Assembly (NCBI GenBank): GCA_020809705.1
Contig: CP085826.1
Coordinates: forward strand, 6,014,001 to 6,078,000
Source of the DNA: Calonectria ilicicola
Lineage: Eukaryota > Ascomycota > Sordariomycetes > Hypocreales > Nectriaceae
Direction: 5' to 3'
DNA: 64,000 nt
Position 1 is the stretch's first letter; each line of letters opens with the position of its first letter. The notes beneath the pieces are model-generated. The model was not told the origin of the DNA. It saw nothing but the letters and a program-made list of their open reading frames with translations, and did no database searches. A program made the translations under genes and the position numbers. Shown here one piece after another: positions 12,054 to 24,335 of the stretch.

Positions 12054-13971
12054 CCAGACGCAGATCAGATGGGACCATGTTGCAACAGGACCAGGCATAG
12101 CTGGCTCGGCAGATGAGGGCTGGCTGGAATTCTCCCACCTCGCCCATTTTTTGTACAAGAACTGGGTGCAGCTCAAGACGCCATGCAGCAGTAGCACGGC
12201 CTGGCATCCTGCAACCAAATGGCTGGTGACCGGTGAATGGCGGCCGAAGCGGAGTTGATTCCGGGGAAAGATTGCGTGGTGCATTTGCTTGTAGAGGTGA
12301 ATTGACCTATCGCTGAAGCCCGTGGCGTTGCAGCAAGCACTTGGCCACCGCTTCTGCTGCCAGTGATATGGCCCATCACAGTTGACCAGCTGGATACGTG
12401 TATCCATTACACCGGTCGAGCACATCGCATCTTGCAGTGGCCGTGCATGGGCTCACAGCTGGTATGCTGATAGAACCATGTCGAGACCCAAGCCCAGCAC
12501 AAGTGGCTCACCAGACTAGCAGGGCCCTCGCTGCTTTTTCCTGCTGGGATCATCACCAAGTTTGTGGGCTTGGCTGCACGCTGGCGGTCGATCCCCACCG
12601 GCAAAGTCACCGTGCCAGCACGTCCGTTTAGGTTGTGCGTCTCTCTCTCTTGCTCTGAGGAAGAGGTGATATCGACATACTGTATCTGAGGTGCAGCACA
12701 GGGGGAGGCGCCTATTCCAAAAGGTCCTGTTCATCCGTCTCAAAGGAATTTACAAGACAAGGGGGAGCGTTGCATTGCACACGTGTGCAGCATTTTGCAA
12801 ACCCGCACATTTTCCCCTTGTGTTTTCGGTCCGGCACTTCGAGAACCCGACTCGCCAACTGGAAAACTCTTTCTTTCCGATTTATTGTTAGACCAAAGAT
12901 GGTTGTCAGCCCCTGCCGAATTTCCATCCCAACAGCAGCCAAGGCTCTGGCCCCTGTTCGGGTCTGTGCCGGGGCAAAATTAGAAGTGCGTTTGAGTGGG
13001 AGAGGGAATCGGTCATTCAAATAGCTCCCGCCTCGAATGCCTCCCGGTTTCACTAGACCGCGGGAAAAAAAAGAAAAAATGGAACAATAAAGGCCATTGT
13101 AGCGTCGCTAAATCCTGTCAAATCTTGCAAAGGCTCTCTGTCCTGTGCGGCCTCCGTCGATCAGCCAATTGTGCGCCGCTGGATGAGGTTGGCATCACGA
13201 TTGGCCAGTGTCGTAGTGCAGCGCAGCAACGAGTGGTAGAGACGCGAGGGAGGTAGGTACCTGGATGTACTGTTCAACAGGTACGTGAGCCCTACCATTG
13301 GACAGATTTGGTATGAGCAAGGGGTGTGTGGACAAGTGTGGGCAAATGTGGGCATCGCATCTTGGTGTGGGCGGTAGTCTCCTGCTTCCTCTCCCCATCT
13401 CCACCTCTGTGCCTTGCTAATCGCCCAAAAGCGGTAGAAAAGTACGTACTACTACCGTCCATCCTGCGGTGGATACGTACCGGCCCTGCTAGGGTGCCGG
13501 GGTCAGCGTACCTGACGGCCCCCGGCCCGCCCGCGTCTAAGTCGTCCTCCTTCCATCCCATCATCACCGCAGGCCATTCATGCTGTCAGATGAGGCATGG
13601 TAGGAGATTAACGGCAGAACCACCAAGACGCCCACGCCATGTGTCGTTGCCACTCATCTGTGGCTGCTGGGATAGCCCCCAGTAGTCTCCGCATATCCGT
13701 CATCCTGGCCATCCTGGCTTGGGGCGTGCGGCTTGGGAGCTGGGTGGTGCTTCTCCATCACTCAGCTCAGCACCAGATCTTCATCGAGCTAATAAATTAA
13801 TACCGTGGGCGCGAGTCTGCTCAGGATGCACCGCTCACGCCCTCACGCGCCCGGGAACCGCCCCTCACACCCCTCAGCTCTCTTATACACTTAGTACTTA
13901 GTCCTCTGCATCCCGTCTTCGACTCGACGTCTTCGGTTGTGAGCTGAGTTGTGCTGCATTGTTCCAGTAAC

Positions 13972-14000
13972 CTCTCCCTCTCTCTCTCTCCCACTCTCCC
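13972..14000. repeat. CT-rich pyrimidine tract upstream of the DUF4203 gene
   Basis: A nearly pure CT run lies about 390-410 nt upstream of the start codon. Such tracts are common in promoters and leaders of strongly expressed filamentous-fungal genes. A promoter role is inference. Confidence 0.5.
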
Positions 14001-14278
14001 CCCACGGCGTTGCTGATCGACCTGCTTGCAACAAGAGGCGAGGCTGCAACTATATTCTGCCCCCTGCTCCGCCGGTCTCGTCGCTTCTGCCGCCTCCACC
14101 TCACCATTGATCGGGCTGATCACATTGTCTCACATCCTGCCGCCATTTGTGGCAAGAGAAGACAGGGCAATTTAGTCTTGCTTCTTTCACTGGGTCCCTT
14201 TTGCTATCAGAGCCACGCTCGCCAGCTCCTTCTTTCTCCCTATCCCCTCTCCTCTAGTCGTGGTGCTTGAACTCGACG

Positions 14279-14320
14279 ATGCTCCCTAGGCCCGCGCAAC
14301 TTGTCGCGAGGAGCTTTTAA
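14279..14320 (+). promoter_or_regulatory. upstream ORF (13 codons plus stop) before the DUF4203 gene
   Basis: ATG at 14279 opens a 13-codon frame ending TAA at 14318-14320, 65 nt before the main ATG at 14386. It begins ATGCTCCCT, the same nine bases as the main start. If it is in the leader it should lower or condition translation of the main protein. The transcription start is unknown, so its inclusion in the mRNA is inferred. Confidence 0.5.
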
Positions 14321-14385
14321 TACGAACAACACAACACTATACTCGCACGACATAACTCCTAAAGTATATCGAACCACGACGAAAG

Positions 14386-17300
14386 ATGCTCCCTCGATGG
14401 AACCGATTATGGGCGCTGCTCTGCCTGTTTTTGGCCATCCAGCTGGCTACCGCCGAGAGCTTCAGGATAGCCCGACGAGAAGACAAGAGCGCTGTGAGCA
14501 CTGCCACAGATTCAGGATCCGATACGACAACTGGTAGCGAGCCCTCCAAGACGACAGACACCTCCGAGAAATCAACCAATAAATCCGACAGCTCTGATGG
14601 AAAGTCGGTTACCGCGACGTCGACTACCAAGGACAAGGGAACCAAAACTCAAGCTACTGCCTCCTCCACCGTGATCGAGAGCGATGGCCAACTGGACAAC
14701 TCCACTTTTGTGAACGGTATGCTTTGGATTTTTGGTTAACTGGTACACACGCTGACATCCCTTCAGTCACCATCCCCGCTGGACAGCTTCCTCTCCAGCC
14801 TGAGATCACTCCAGGATGGGGCGTCGCCGGCATCATTATGCTTTTGACAGGCATTGCTCATACTCTTGTTGGCATCAGAAATCAATGGGTTCATACCTTT
14901 TTTTCGACTGCCTACTCGGGCGCGCTGGGCATTGCTGTCTTGATTGTTTACGTCATGAAAGTTCCAGTCAGCAACGCCCTTCAGGGCGGCTATGTTGTCG
15001 CTGTGGTCATTTCCGGCTGTGGCTTGGGAGCCGCCTCACTCTTCTTCAGGGAGCTTCTTGAAGTGTTGGGATGCGCCCTGGGTGGCTTTTGCGTGAGCAT
15101 GTGGCTAATGTGCCTCGTCTCCAACGGCCTCCTCGCGGCCGTCGTGTCTAGGGCCATCTTCATTGCCAGTTTCACCCTTGCCGGATTTGCCTTTTATTTC
15201 AGCCACTACACAAGAGATTGGACATTGATTCTCATGATTTCCTTTTCTGGTGCGACTGTCGCTGTTTTAGGTATTGACTGCTTCAGCCGGGCCGGCTTAA
15301 AGGAATTCTGGGCCTGGATCTGGCAACTCAACGACGACTTGTTTCCTCTTGGTGCGGATGGATATCCTGTCACCAAGGGTATTCGAGTAGAGACGGCGGC
15401 CATTTTTATCATCTTCATGATCGGTGTCATCTCGCAGATCAAGCTTTGGAAGATTGTGAGAGAGCAACGCGACAAGCAAGCTCAGGAAATCGCTGAAGGT
15501 CAGCGCAATCTCCAAGCCGAGGAAGAAAATGTCGGTCGGAATATCGAGGAAGCCAATGCTCGAGAGCGCCGAGAATGGGAAAGAGTCTACGGAAATGGCG
15601 ATGCTGCAAGCACGATTGTTTCCCAGGCTTCTGAGAACGGAGAAGTCAACGAGAAGAACATGCGAACCAGCCATACCGACTCCTCCCAGCGCCAGTCTGT
15701 CGTTGAAGTTATTGAACTGACGGACTTGTCGGATTCTGACCAACAGCCTCGCCCTGCCGCTGCTAACCTGATGGCTACTCACCAAGACCAGGATGGCGTG
15801 GTGACTGTGCGTGTTGCTTCCGATGATGCTCCCCATTCTCCTACTGCCGGTGATGTCAACGAGAAGGCTACCGTCGCCGCTTCTGATCAAACTTCTACTT
15901 TTGTTGGTGGTGAGGAAGACCGTCGTGTCTCCCGAGCTGTTCGAGTATCTCAGTCTACTGCTCCCGAAGTCGTTCCTTTGCCTTTTGTCGTCCCTCCTCC
16001 CGAGGATGAGATTCGGTCTGAGGGTGACAGGTCGTCTGTAGCTACGTTTGCCGATGACGAAGATGCCCAGCCCAACAATGTTAACCGAAACTCCCTGGCC
16101 AAGCGACTCTCTCATCTATCTCGAGGATCTGCCGAGCTTCTCAGAACAATCTCTCACAGATCGCGCAATGGTCAAGACGAGATTCCACCTGGTGAGAATG
16201 GCAGCCTTGAAGACTTGGTGATTCCCACAAACCGCCCTCGAGATGATGAAGGCTCAGTTGCTGCCACCATTGACGACGGAAGCATCAGCGCTGGCGACCG
16301 CCGCTCTCTTCCACTCTCAGAACTACCCAAGAGCATTGAGATTACTGCTGAGCTCTCAGACCGTGGCCTACTTAGCCCTTCTTTTAGCGAGCAAGCCAAG
16401 ACACAGGATGGAGAGGTTAAGAGTCCCACCAATCTCAGCCCCGGAGACGCCCTGATAGACCGCGCTTCTGAGGGTCAGGACAAAGCCAAGTATGCCTCTT
16501 CAGCTGCCTCAGCTCGTGTTGCCTTGACCAAAGACCATCTACCGAAGACCATGTCCCGAGTTGCTCTGTCTTACCGCACAAACGAGTGGGCTAAGCACCT
16601 TAGTAAAGCCGAGACGCCTGAACCTGATCAACTCCACGTCTACGAGCCTCAAGCCAAGGAGTCAGTTGCTCCAGTCATTGTAGAGGATCTGAAGAAGGCT
16701 GCTGATGAAGGAACTCCTGCTCCTGCTGCCGTTACTCGTTCTGATTCCCATCACTCCCGTATGTCCTATGCCGGCGGTTCGAGACAGAATGTTCCGGCTA
16801 CCCTTGCTATCCTCAACGGCGACGGCCAGAATCGTAGCCCTGGTTCAACCCCAACTAGTGCCAACATGCCTCGGTCATCTATGGGTATCACTCGCAGGAC
16901 ATCAGGAGGAGCAGGGGCATTCCATCCCATCGTTGAAGAGGCCAACAACGTTAGAAAGCAATCAATCAGCCCTCCTCCCCAGATAACTGATACGGCTCGA
17001 TCCTCTACGCCCGGGTTGGTATCATACTCAAGCCCTCAGACACTTATTGGCCAACGAGAGATGTTCCTGCGAAACAAGTCTCAGAACAACCTGCTCGCAA
17101 GCAGCTCGGAAATGAATCTTCACCGAACCTCCAGCGATGCAGGCTCATTGAATAACTATCCTATGTATGCTGCAGCGATGTCTACGGACGTTGATGATAT
17201 GCCTTTGAGCCAGCGAAAGCAGATGATGCGACAAACCAGCGTGAATGCATCTGCTTCTACTCCATCTCTTGGCCGTATGGTGGCTAGCCAGGAGCCAAAC

Positions 17301-17681
17301 GACACTTCCTTTGACTCCCATCAGCCTCAACGTGTTTCAACTCTCCCAACACCAGCTGCCCGTGAAGCTGCGCTTGCAACCTTCCGACAAGCCGTAGCCC
17401 ACGACCTTCGATCTGGCACTCCAGTTATTAATACTGGACGTGAAACGCCTTTTGCTCCCATGTCACTACTTGGAGGTAGAGAGGCTGAGGTGCAGCGAAA
17501 CATCGAGATGGGCCGCAACATTCTCATGGGTCAGAAGGAGGCCGAAGCTCAGCGACGCGAGCGAGAGCAGCGTCAGAAAGAGTGGAACGATCGTGCCTTC
17601 GATGAACGCATGAGGAGCGGTGACCTACTTGATGCCCACAGAGAGGCGATGCGAAAAATGCAACGAAGGACCGGTAAATAA
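14386..17681 (+). CDS. large DUF4203 (TM7SF3/TMEM198-like) membrane protein
   Basis: Coding is join(14386..14716,14767..17681), 1081 aa. The 50-nt intron has donor GTATGC, branch GTTAAC/CTGAC and acceptor TTCAG, and rebuilds a Val codon. Residues 1-24 form a clear signal peptide ending ATAES. Residues 25-110 are Ser/Thr/Lys-rich and probably an extracytosolic glycosylated stalk. Residues about 125-340 hold seven hydrophobic segments of the DUF4203 type, closing with a charged KLWKIVREQRDK stretch. A helical, Glu-rich segment follows (about 340-390), then about 600 disordered residues rich in Ser, Pro and Asp, and a charged C-terminal helix (about 1000-1075) full of Arg, Glu and Gln. Function is unknown. 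The long tail suggests a cytosolic scaffold. The family call rests on the membrane core. Confidence 0.85.
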
Positions 17682-18334
17682 AGTCATATATAGCCGCGCC
17701 ACTCTAAACATTAGAGACACGGGCGTAACATTTCCTTATTACTTCTTTTCTGACAATCGTTTCAAACACTACGTCTATGATACCAGGGGTTTTGATATTT
17801 GGATATATGCACAAGCGGGCTCGACACGGATTTAAAAGCAGACGAGTAATTGAAGTCTATACGGCTTTGACATACAGGTATATATAGAGTGCGTGAGCGT
17901 CTGAGGCGCATCACTGGCGTTTAACGGATGCTCTGTTCGGTGGGAGCAATTCTAATACTTGAGGGCTCCTGGCTTGGGTTGACCCCTTGATTGGCTATAA
18001 TGGTTTGACTGGAATGGCTAGTTACGACTGGTTGACGAGAATGATATATTCCCGCGTCAAATAAAGAAAAAATTGTTAATAACTATAATGCCCAATGGCT
18101 AGTGACTTTGAACTATGTATCTAATATCGCAAGAATTGCTTTTGGGTCCAACACCGTCGCTTGCTGAAAACAAGAGATGAAATAAAATAGGGCAAGCAAA
18201 GAAATTGAGCTTTTCGTTTAAAAAAGACTTGACGCTATTAGAAATGAATGTAAGAAACGAGAATGCATTTTGGCCATACTCTGCATGGGCGATCTCGCAT
18301 AACTCTGTTAAATGCTCCAACCACGATATCGCTT
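17682..18334. other. intergenic between convergent genes
   Basis: The 3' untranslated regions of the DUF4203 (+) and STE3 (-) genes probably meet here. It is AT-rich, with no gene seen. Confidence 0.7.
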
Positions 18335-20078
18335 CTAGCGCTGATGGGTCTCGCGAGTGAGTTCCGTTTCGACTGAAACCCCATGGGGAAGAGAGGATGG
18401 ATTCGAAGAGGAGACATTGAGGTCCGAGAAACCATTAGCGTGGTCATTTTCGTTGGACCAAACTCGAGTTTGGATACGAGACTGGCCGGAGCCGTGACCC
18501 CAATGAGCAGAGCGGAGCGAGCCAGAAGGGTTAGCGGACTCTGTATTTGGGTTTGCCTCTCCTCTCTTTGACCAGGAAGGGGGGAGAATGTTGAATGGAG
18601 CCGTGAAGTTGGTATGGGTTCGAAAGAGAAACGGGTTATGGCGTGGAGAGCGGATGGAGCGGCTGACGACGGGATCGTTCGTGGCTGGGGAATAGGCGGG
18701 CTGAGGCGGCGAAACATTGCTCTGCCCTTGCTCAAGATCAATGGAAGACATGGAAATCGGAGGTGATCGAATCGGAGCAAGATCGGAGCCCTCAGAGGAG
18801 GCGATGACACGATGATTCGATAAGATAGACCGGATTTTCTTGGTCGTGCTGAAACGAGTCAGCGAGATGGATCAAGTTTTACGTACCAATAACACAAGAC
18901 TTACGAGTATGAAGAGGCCGTGGCTCTAGAGCTCAGAGCGCTGCTGCCATAGGCGTCTCGATCCGGATCGTACTCCTGATGGAGACCAGGAAAAAGGTGA
19001 CCAAGACCAAGAGCGAGGCATGCGCGACGATAGTCGTTCATGGCATTTTTGGTCATGCCGAAGAAGATGAAAATGGGCACGGAGGAGATGATGGGGCTAT
19101 AGTTGTTGTTGAGCGTGATCCAATCCATTCGGTTGGAGGGGATGTAGATGATGCTGTCCCATGGGTATGGAAGACTGTGATTGTGGATGAGGTTGTAGTC
19201 AAAGGGCAGCAGGGGGCTGGCATCTTGGACATTGATCACAGCCAGGAAGATGATGATTGGAAGAAAGGGAATAATTATAGAGACAACCATCAAATATAGC
19301 CGGCGTTTGGTGCGTTGGGCTCGTACGTTGGCTAGGCGGTTGCCAGCCAGGACTGAACGAGTGGTTTTAGCCACCTCTCGGAAGCGAACAAAAACTAGGA
19401 CTGCAATGGAGTTAGCTGGAAGAATTGGAAAATATAGGGGTATTGATGCTTACTCGAGTAGCCGGCTGTCAAGACTGCGTAAAAGACAGGGGCGGCGATG
19501 AAAAAGACCATGTATGGCCACGACGGCCAAGCGAGCCAGACGCATCCGATCAAAGTGCCAACAGCGTATCGCTGGGTAGTCAGCGGCCAGATCCAAATGA
19601 CCTGGATGATTGGCAATGGAAAAATGATGAGGGCTTGGACAATGTTTCGTCGACGCTTTTCTCGTACCGTCAAGGGGTTGGCTCGGAGAAGGTTGACCTG
19701 TTGAGAGAGGCTCCGCATCATTGCCAGCAGACATGTGACGTATAGAGAGATGGAGATGTTGTAAATGTATGGATTGATATCGCAAAGCCCATACCCAATC
19801 CACCAGGAGTCAGTGTCGTCATTGCGCCAGATCAGAGCAAAGATGACCGTCTTGGCATTGGTCACGATGAGGTTGGCGATGAAGACGACGGCAGCAAACT
19901 CGCCGCTGCGGTAGAGATGCTTCATAGGAACCAAGCAGAGGATAATGGCAATGATGCCAAAGACGACTCGACAAACGAGATTTGCAGTGAGAGAAGCCGT
20001 GGTGATGGTATCCGGCCCTTCAAGCTTGACGATAAGAGAGTCGTCGCTCCGGCCGAACAGGAACGGTGCAGCAGCCAT
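18335..20078 (-). CDS. STE3: Ste3-type (a-factor-like) pheromone receptor, seven-helix GPCR
   Basis: Coding is complement(join(18335..18848,18905..19400,19454..20078)), 544 aa. Donors are GTAAGC and GTAAGT, acceptors TGCAG and TTCAG; the first intron has a GCTAAC branch. Seven hydrophobic helices occupy residues about 27-320. Class-typical blocks are seen: GYGLCDINPYIY in the third helix region, a REKRRRNIVQ loop, YLMVVSIIIPFLP in helix six and FFGMTKNAMNDYRRACLALG after helix seven. The cytosolic tail of about 200 residues is Ser/Pro-rich, as expected for a regulated receptor tail. The product binds a lipid-modified peptide pheromone and signals through the heterotrimeric G protein and MAP kinase cascade. 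No mating-type genes are adjacent, which is normal for this receptor. Confidence 0.93.
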
Positions 20079-21625
20079 GACAGGCGACGTTCACAACGAG
20101 TACTGAAAGAGAGTAAAGAAAGAAATTCGAACACGGGTATCGGAGGGGCTCGTGATACCGAGTATGGCGAACTTTGGTGTTTCGATGACGGCGGGAGAGT
20201 TGAAGGGAGCCGCCCTCTTGGTGCAACGGTTGACCAAAGTTGAAGACGAAAGGATCTCTAAAGCACCCTGGCTGAGTTTTATATGCAGCGTAAAAGGGGG
20301 TTTGAATGTTGAAAACACGGGAGTGACATTATGTGATAGAACCGGGGTTGACATCTTGTCTTGCGTGGTGCCTGGGTCGATTGGTGCTGAAAGCGAAGCC
20401 TCCTGTCAATAGCTGACGACTTACATGACAGCTCAGTTCAGAAGCGAACAAAAGGCTATCAATTAGCGGGACCGGAAGTGAGAAAAGGACGAATTAGTGC
20501 GAGAAAAAAGAAACAGGCATGCCTAATTCTAGCCATGGCGTTGGAGCTAGGGAACGGGTGTGTCTTGGTATGAGAGCCTATTATCGTCTATAGAGGGGCC
20601 GTTATTCAGAGTTGAGGCGTCTATTGAGACCCCAAAAGGGTAACCGGGGGGGTACTGGGGTTGGGGGTGCCTGGCGAGAAGTGAGAAGTCCTTGGCCTAA
20701 CTGAGAATATGAGGCCTGAACAGTAAAGTGAAATTGATTGAGCCAAGATTATTAGGAATGAGGGATTCCATTTTCGGTATTTATTTTACTTTGTTTTATT
20801 TGGATTCTTGTCAATATGGTGGAGTTGGATTTTTTGGGAGTGTATAGGAAACTGGCTACTGATGGAGTGCTCTGGTGGTGCGAAGCAGGGGAGAAGAGAA
20901 GAAGAGAACAGGAATTTGATTGCTTGGTGATTTTTTTCTTGCATGCAGGCAATGGGCTAATTTATAGATGGCAATGGGATGTTCTTGAGCAGAGGGCATC
21001 TTCAGACAAAACACAGCGAGTGTTTTCGGATTGATGGTTGAACAGTGTGTGCATGGTTCAGTAGCTGAGGCTGGACCCAGCGGCCTGGCTCCGCGGGAGT
21101 CAGGCATGACGGGATGGCGGCGCCGCATGACACGGGATGGACATGCTGCAGACTTTTAGAAAAATGGCATTGCAACAGGTCTGAATCCGGCAAGGCTCAG
21201 TAACTGCCTTTGACTCACTTACCCCAAGATCGTGCGCTCGCTCACAGTATGCGGCTTGCGCACGGTGCTACGGGTGGTGTATGGGTGGTGCGCAGCCAAT
21301 CGGAGGAGCATAGTTGTGACACCCTAATATCCTGTCAATTATGCCGGGTACCTGTAGAAACTGGATAAAGTGGGTGTGGTGGAGGGTGGACTCTAGCTGG
21401 AGGGGAGGGGAGGGGAGAGAGCTGGTGGTGGGAAGAGGTGTTGGGCTTTGCGCGCGTGGAGCTGGGGCTGCGCGTGCACGCAAACAGAGCTCAATTTATC
21501 TATCTGTCGCCCCTCCACTTGCGCCCTCGGAAACATCACCACAACACCACCACCTCCTCCTCCCGGAACATTCGCTCAAGAAACCCCGTCACCACCACGC
21601 ACGACGCTCCAATCCCACTTCCACA
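20079..21625. other. intergenic between divergent STE3 and RIM1 genes
   Basis: No gene is seen. It should hold the STE3 promoter (left part) and the RIM1 promoter (right part). A GGGGA-rich tract lies at about 21395-21420 and a CA/CC-rich leader at 21535-21600. Confidence 0.65.
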
Positions 21626-22197
21626 ATGTCTTCCTCCGCTCTCTTCCGCCGCGCCGTCGTCGCCCCGACTGCTGCTGCCCGCGCCTTCAGCACCTCGTCG
21701 CCTCGCTCCCTCGCCCGCATCTCCATCATTGGCAACCTCGCTGATACGCCCGAGGTCCAAGCCACCAGCACCGGCCGTGAGCTTGTCCGCTATGCTGTTG
21801 CCAGCAACCACGGCTCTCGCGAGAACCGCAAGACTAGCTGGTTCAAGGTTACTAGCTTTGCTGAGGGTCCTGCCCGTGACTTCCTCATGAACCTCCCCAA
21901 AGGGTTAGTTGCGTTTACTCCCTCTATACCTCCCCCCCCCCACTCTCTGATTGGTAAAATTGTTCATCATGCTAACAATTGCCATAGAACTCAGGTCTAT
22001 GTCGAGGGCGACTGCTCCACCAGCTCCTACACTGACCCTAACGGCATCCAGCGCACCGGCCTTAGCATTATTCAGCGTACGCTCCCCCTCCAACACCCGA
22101 ATTGAATAAACAGACCTTACTAACTGGTTTTGAAGGCTCCGTTGAGGTTCTTCGACGCCCTCAAGGCAGCAACGAGCACTCTGAGCACGAGCAGTAG
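21626..22197 (+). CDS. RIM1: mitochondrial single-stranded DNA-binding protein (OB fold)
   Basis: Coding is join(21626..21903,21988..22076,22136..22197), 142 aa. The introns have donors GTTAGT and GTACGC; the first has a GCTAAC branch. Residues 1-25 are an Arg/Ala/Ser-rich mitochondrial presequence. The rest is the bacterial-type SSB OB fold: ISIIGNLADTPEV opens it, TSWFKVTSFAEGPARDF is the central strand region, and KGTQVYVEGD is formed across the first splice. Length fits fungal Rim1 (about 135-145 aa). It coats single-stranded mitochondrial DNA during replication. The start ATG context is CACAATG. The C-terminus is short and acidic (EHSEHEQ), as in SSB tails. Confidence 0.92.
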
Positions 22198-22640
22198 TGA
22201 ATTTTTTTTTGCCCCTCCTCTCTCGTGACCAGAATTTTTTTCCCCCAAAGCATTGGAAGTCACTTCGGATTTAGACACCTCTAACCGGTTTTTTTTTTTT
22301 TTTTTGTTTTGATCGCCCCTCTCCCCTCCGCAAGAATATGTTTGTCGGTTAGATGTCTGGTACGTAAGGGCGCAGAGTTAGGCATGTACCTAATCTTCTA
22401 GGGGAGATGTATGATACCACGACGCAATATATCCGTTACGAACCTGTAATTTCAGCCATGAGACCCGAGCGATTTCTCATGAATTGGAAAGCTCCCTCAA
22501 ATGTGTCAAAGCTCTCTCTGTGTCATTGGCTGAACCATGTCTTGCTTTCAGCGGCCGTTGTGGTATCACAACGCTTTTAAGGCTCTTGGCTTGTTTATTC
22601 ATTGTTTCATAATAGTGTATATCTTGGCCGCTGTCCTGTC
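22198..22640. other. intergenic between convergent RIM1 and GSH2 genes
   Basis: T-rich tracts (22201-22210 and about 22289-22305) follow the RIM1 stop. No gene is seen; mainly 3' untranslated sequence. Confidence 0.7.
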
Positions 22641-24335
22641 TTAAACCAGTGTGACGCTATCCATGCACCCAAATCCGGCTGCAACGCCGCCCTCTTCACT
22701 TTTGTCGCCCTTAGTTCGCAGTAGGTAGCCTGCTTCCTCGTTGTGATGAATCTTGCCGGTGCTTTGGTCCCAAACGCACGTTCCGTATATGCCCAACTCG
22801 CAAATAACACCGCCCTGCTCTAGATTACCATTGCGAAGGATAAGGTTCTGCACGGGAGGTGGGGTGATCAGTTCCATAAGGATGTATGAGCCCCAATGTG
22901 CCTCTGGAACCGATTTGAGAAATTCAGGAATGGCGCTCCGATAAATGTTGTTGCCGCCGCCCTCACGTTGAGGCTTGAGCACATACGCTTGGCAGAGCTG
23001 TGGATCGAGTGCCTTCTTTCGGGCCTCCAGACCTGCCTCACTTGTATCCATGGGATAGATATTGGTGAAGGTTCGCCAGAGAGCGGCTGCATCCTCAGTA
23101 TCATCCTTGATGAACTTGCTGAGTGCTGATGGGGCATTTGAAGACTTGGGTGTAGTGAGAATCTGCTGCACCTTTTTTGTTCCGGCAAGCTGCGTCAAGA
23201 CGGTGGGGCATTTGATGGCGTATGAACGCTCAAGGTGGTGTCGAGCATCCCAAGCCTCCTGGCCGGGGTAATCGCTGGGGTCATAACCTGACCGCATGTA
23301 AATGACGGCGACTTCAAACACCCTGGAGGGGTTTCGCGGGAGGTGGTAGAGAAGCTGACGTTTGGCGGTGTCAGCGATGGTTGTGTGCTTCAATACATCG
23401 GCGTAGGCAAGTCGGAAGATGGGGATGTTGGGCGACGCTTTGGCGAGTTGATACTCCAAGTGACGTTGATCAAACACATTTCTTTCATCGCCTTGGACGA
23501 GGAAAATGACAATCTTCTGGTGGCCTAACTCAGAGTCGGGATAAGCATGATAAGCGGCCTCAATACCGCCAACCAATCCCTGGACACTAGTGTTGGGGGG
23601 AAGGCCCAATGAGTCCTGAGCAATGGCATTGTCCAGGAGAGGATATTCGGTCTTGGCCAGATATCTATATTGAGGTGAGTATTGCTCTAAATGCTTTGGT
23701 TATAAAACTCACTTGTGAAGAAGGGAAGTATAGGTTGATAGTCCACCAAAGGAAGCAGCAATGGTGTTGAACTCGACCTGCTTCACTTGCAAAGAAGGAG
23801 TCGAAGTCGATGTGTCTTGGTGGACCATATAATCGGATCGAAATAGACCCAGGGACAGAGGCTGTTCTTGGTGAGCATGAGGCTGTATTTCAAGTCTGTG
23901 TGGGGCCTCACCTGCGTATATCCCTCAGACTTGACCTTGAGATGAACATTCCAGAGGTTGCGAATAAATTCATCGCCGTCCTCGACCCTGGAAAAATCAG
24001 TCATTGGCTCTTTGAGTGACTATAGATTCGTACTCCTTGACTACCTGCTCTAGAAAGTCTTCATCTCGACTGACGGCAGAGTATAGCTCGTTGTAAGTCT
24101 TCTGCACGGCCTTTCCCTGAGCAAAACATTGGCGTGGAAAAGGGCTAGGAAATAGCGTCACAGGCACGTTGACAGCAGCGATGCGCTTTGGATCTGCTTC
24201 GGCGGCAATCACAGCTGGTGGTGGTCGAACTGCAAGACCATTCCCAATTGACCAGTCCTTGACAGTCAAAACGAGGGCTTCCTTCTCCTCGTCTTTGAGA
24301 CTTGGAGGGTATGCCCCGCTCGCAAGAGATGCCAT
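22641..24335 (-). CDS. GSH2: glutathione synthetase (eukaryotic type)
   Basis: Coding is complement(join(22641..23664,23713..23882,23912..23987,24034..24335)), 523 aa. Four exons keep frame; donors are GTACGA, GTGAGG and GTGAGT. The enzyme joins gamma-glutamylcysteine and glycine using ATP in the cytosol. Family marks seen: LSLGLFRSDYM and VEFNTIAASFGG (substrate-binding region, the latter spanning Glu and Asn contacts), QKIVIFLVQGDERN, and the glycine-rich ATP-grasp motif LKPQREGGGNNIY from about residue 412. The C-terminus ends in a glycine-rich loop (GGVAAGFGCMDSVTLV). Length is normal for fungi (about 490-530). The ATG at 24335 is preferred; the frame is open a further 20 codons upstream but with no ATG. 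Confidence 0.95.

Larger units (their letters stand above)
8777..14385. other. 5.6-kb gene-poor interval with tandem repeats
   Basis: I found no open frame with family features, plausible splice structure or consistent coding bias on either strand. Repeats inside are listed separately. The last part (about 13960-14385) is rich in pyrimidine tracts and should be promoter and leader of the DUF4203 gene. A non-coding RNA or a fast-evolving small-protein gene cannot be excluded from sequence alone. Confidence 0.55.

Noticed and set aside
8777..14385. Several 60-160 codon open frames (for example 10208-10624, 11940-12425, 13326-13685)
   Set aside because: Frames overlap on both strands, lack recognisable domains, and offer no set of donors and acceptors that builds a longer protein.
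15297..16115. 272-codon minus-strand frame inside the DUF4203 gene
   Set aside because: Antisense shadow of a gene with strong family and splice evidence; no ATG context, domain or intron support.
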